From Nitrospiraceae bacterium (GTDB lineage: Bacteria; Nitrospirota; Nitrospiria; Nitrospirales; Nitrospiraceae): 5,478 nt of DNA. Within the stretch, counting starts at the first letter, position 1. Every line of letters starts with the position of its first letter. The stretch spans positions 1-5,478 of the forward strand of contig JAABQN010000144.1 of the NCBI GenBank assembly GCA_011391455.1, read 5' to 3'. Shown here in pieces: positions 5,443-5,478 of the stretch. Under the pieces are notes generated by a model that was not told where the DNA came from, searched no databases, and worked only from the letters and a program-made list of their open reading frames with translations. Made by a program: the position numbers and the translations under genes.

Positions 5443-5478
5443 CAATCATCTAAGATCTTTCATCTATCGTCTTACGTT
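5443..5478 (-). repeat. Degenerate 7-nt array in reverse orientation, cut by the window edge
   Basis: The plus strand reads CAATCAT, CTAAGAT, CTTTCAT, CTATCGT and CTTACGT (5443-5477) in a steady 7-base register. Reverse-complemented, the units are ACGTAAG, ACGATAG, ATGAAAG, ATCTTAG and ATGATTG, drifting away from the ACGTGAG/ACGTTAG type seen at 5358-5385. The outermost unit is the closest match. The array continues to the last base, so its full length and pairing partner cannot be seen. Confidence 0.6.

Overview
The window reads as an ordinary bacterial chromosome segment, fairly GC-rich by eye, with four plus-strand genes and no tRNA, rRNA, CRISPR array, phage gene or insertion sequence. 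The best guess for the source is a Nitrospira-like bacterium. This rests on the style of the proteins (a two-subunit-type pyruvate or 2-oxoacid carboxylase, and lipoproteins of a diderm) and on the intergenic spacers, which hold large imperfect hairpins built of short tandem units, a style I associate with Nitrospira. That assignment is inference from memory and was not checked by any search.

Layout: 13-1911 encodes the biotin-carrying carboxyltransferase subunit of a pyruvate carboxylase or oxaloacetate decarboxylase (PycB/OadA type). Its end overlaps the start of a predicted lipoprotein alpha/beta hydrolase (1886-2878). Spacer 2879-3151 holds a short repeat-like fragment, a 9-nt-unit hairpin and a strong ribosome binding site. 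Thiol peroxidase (3152-3817) follows, with a lipoprotein signal and no visible resolving cysteine. Spacer 3818-3959 is mostly a second hairpin of 6- and 7-nt units. A soluble pyridine nucleotide transhydrogenase (3960-5384) is next, and its last eight codons and stop lie inside a 7-nt tandem array. The tail 5385-5478 holds a short stem and a second 7-nt array in the opposite orientation, cut by the window edge.

Functionally, the carboxylase feeds oxaloacetate (or a related acid) into central carbon metabolism and SthA rebalances NADH and NADPH. The lipoprotein peroxidase would remove peroxides at the cell envelope. The hydrolase substrate is unknown. Only the first two genes look tightly coupled; the other junctions are interrupted by hairpins. 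The most unusual signals are the three unit-built hairpins, each with a different unit, and the envelope-anchored, apparently one-cysteine thiol peroxidase.
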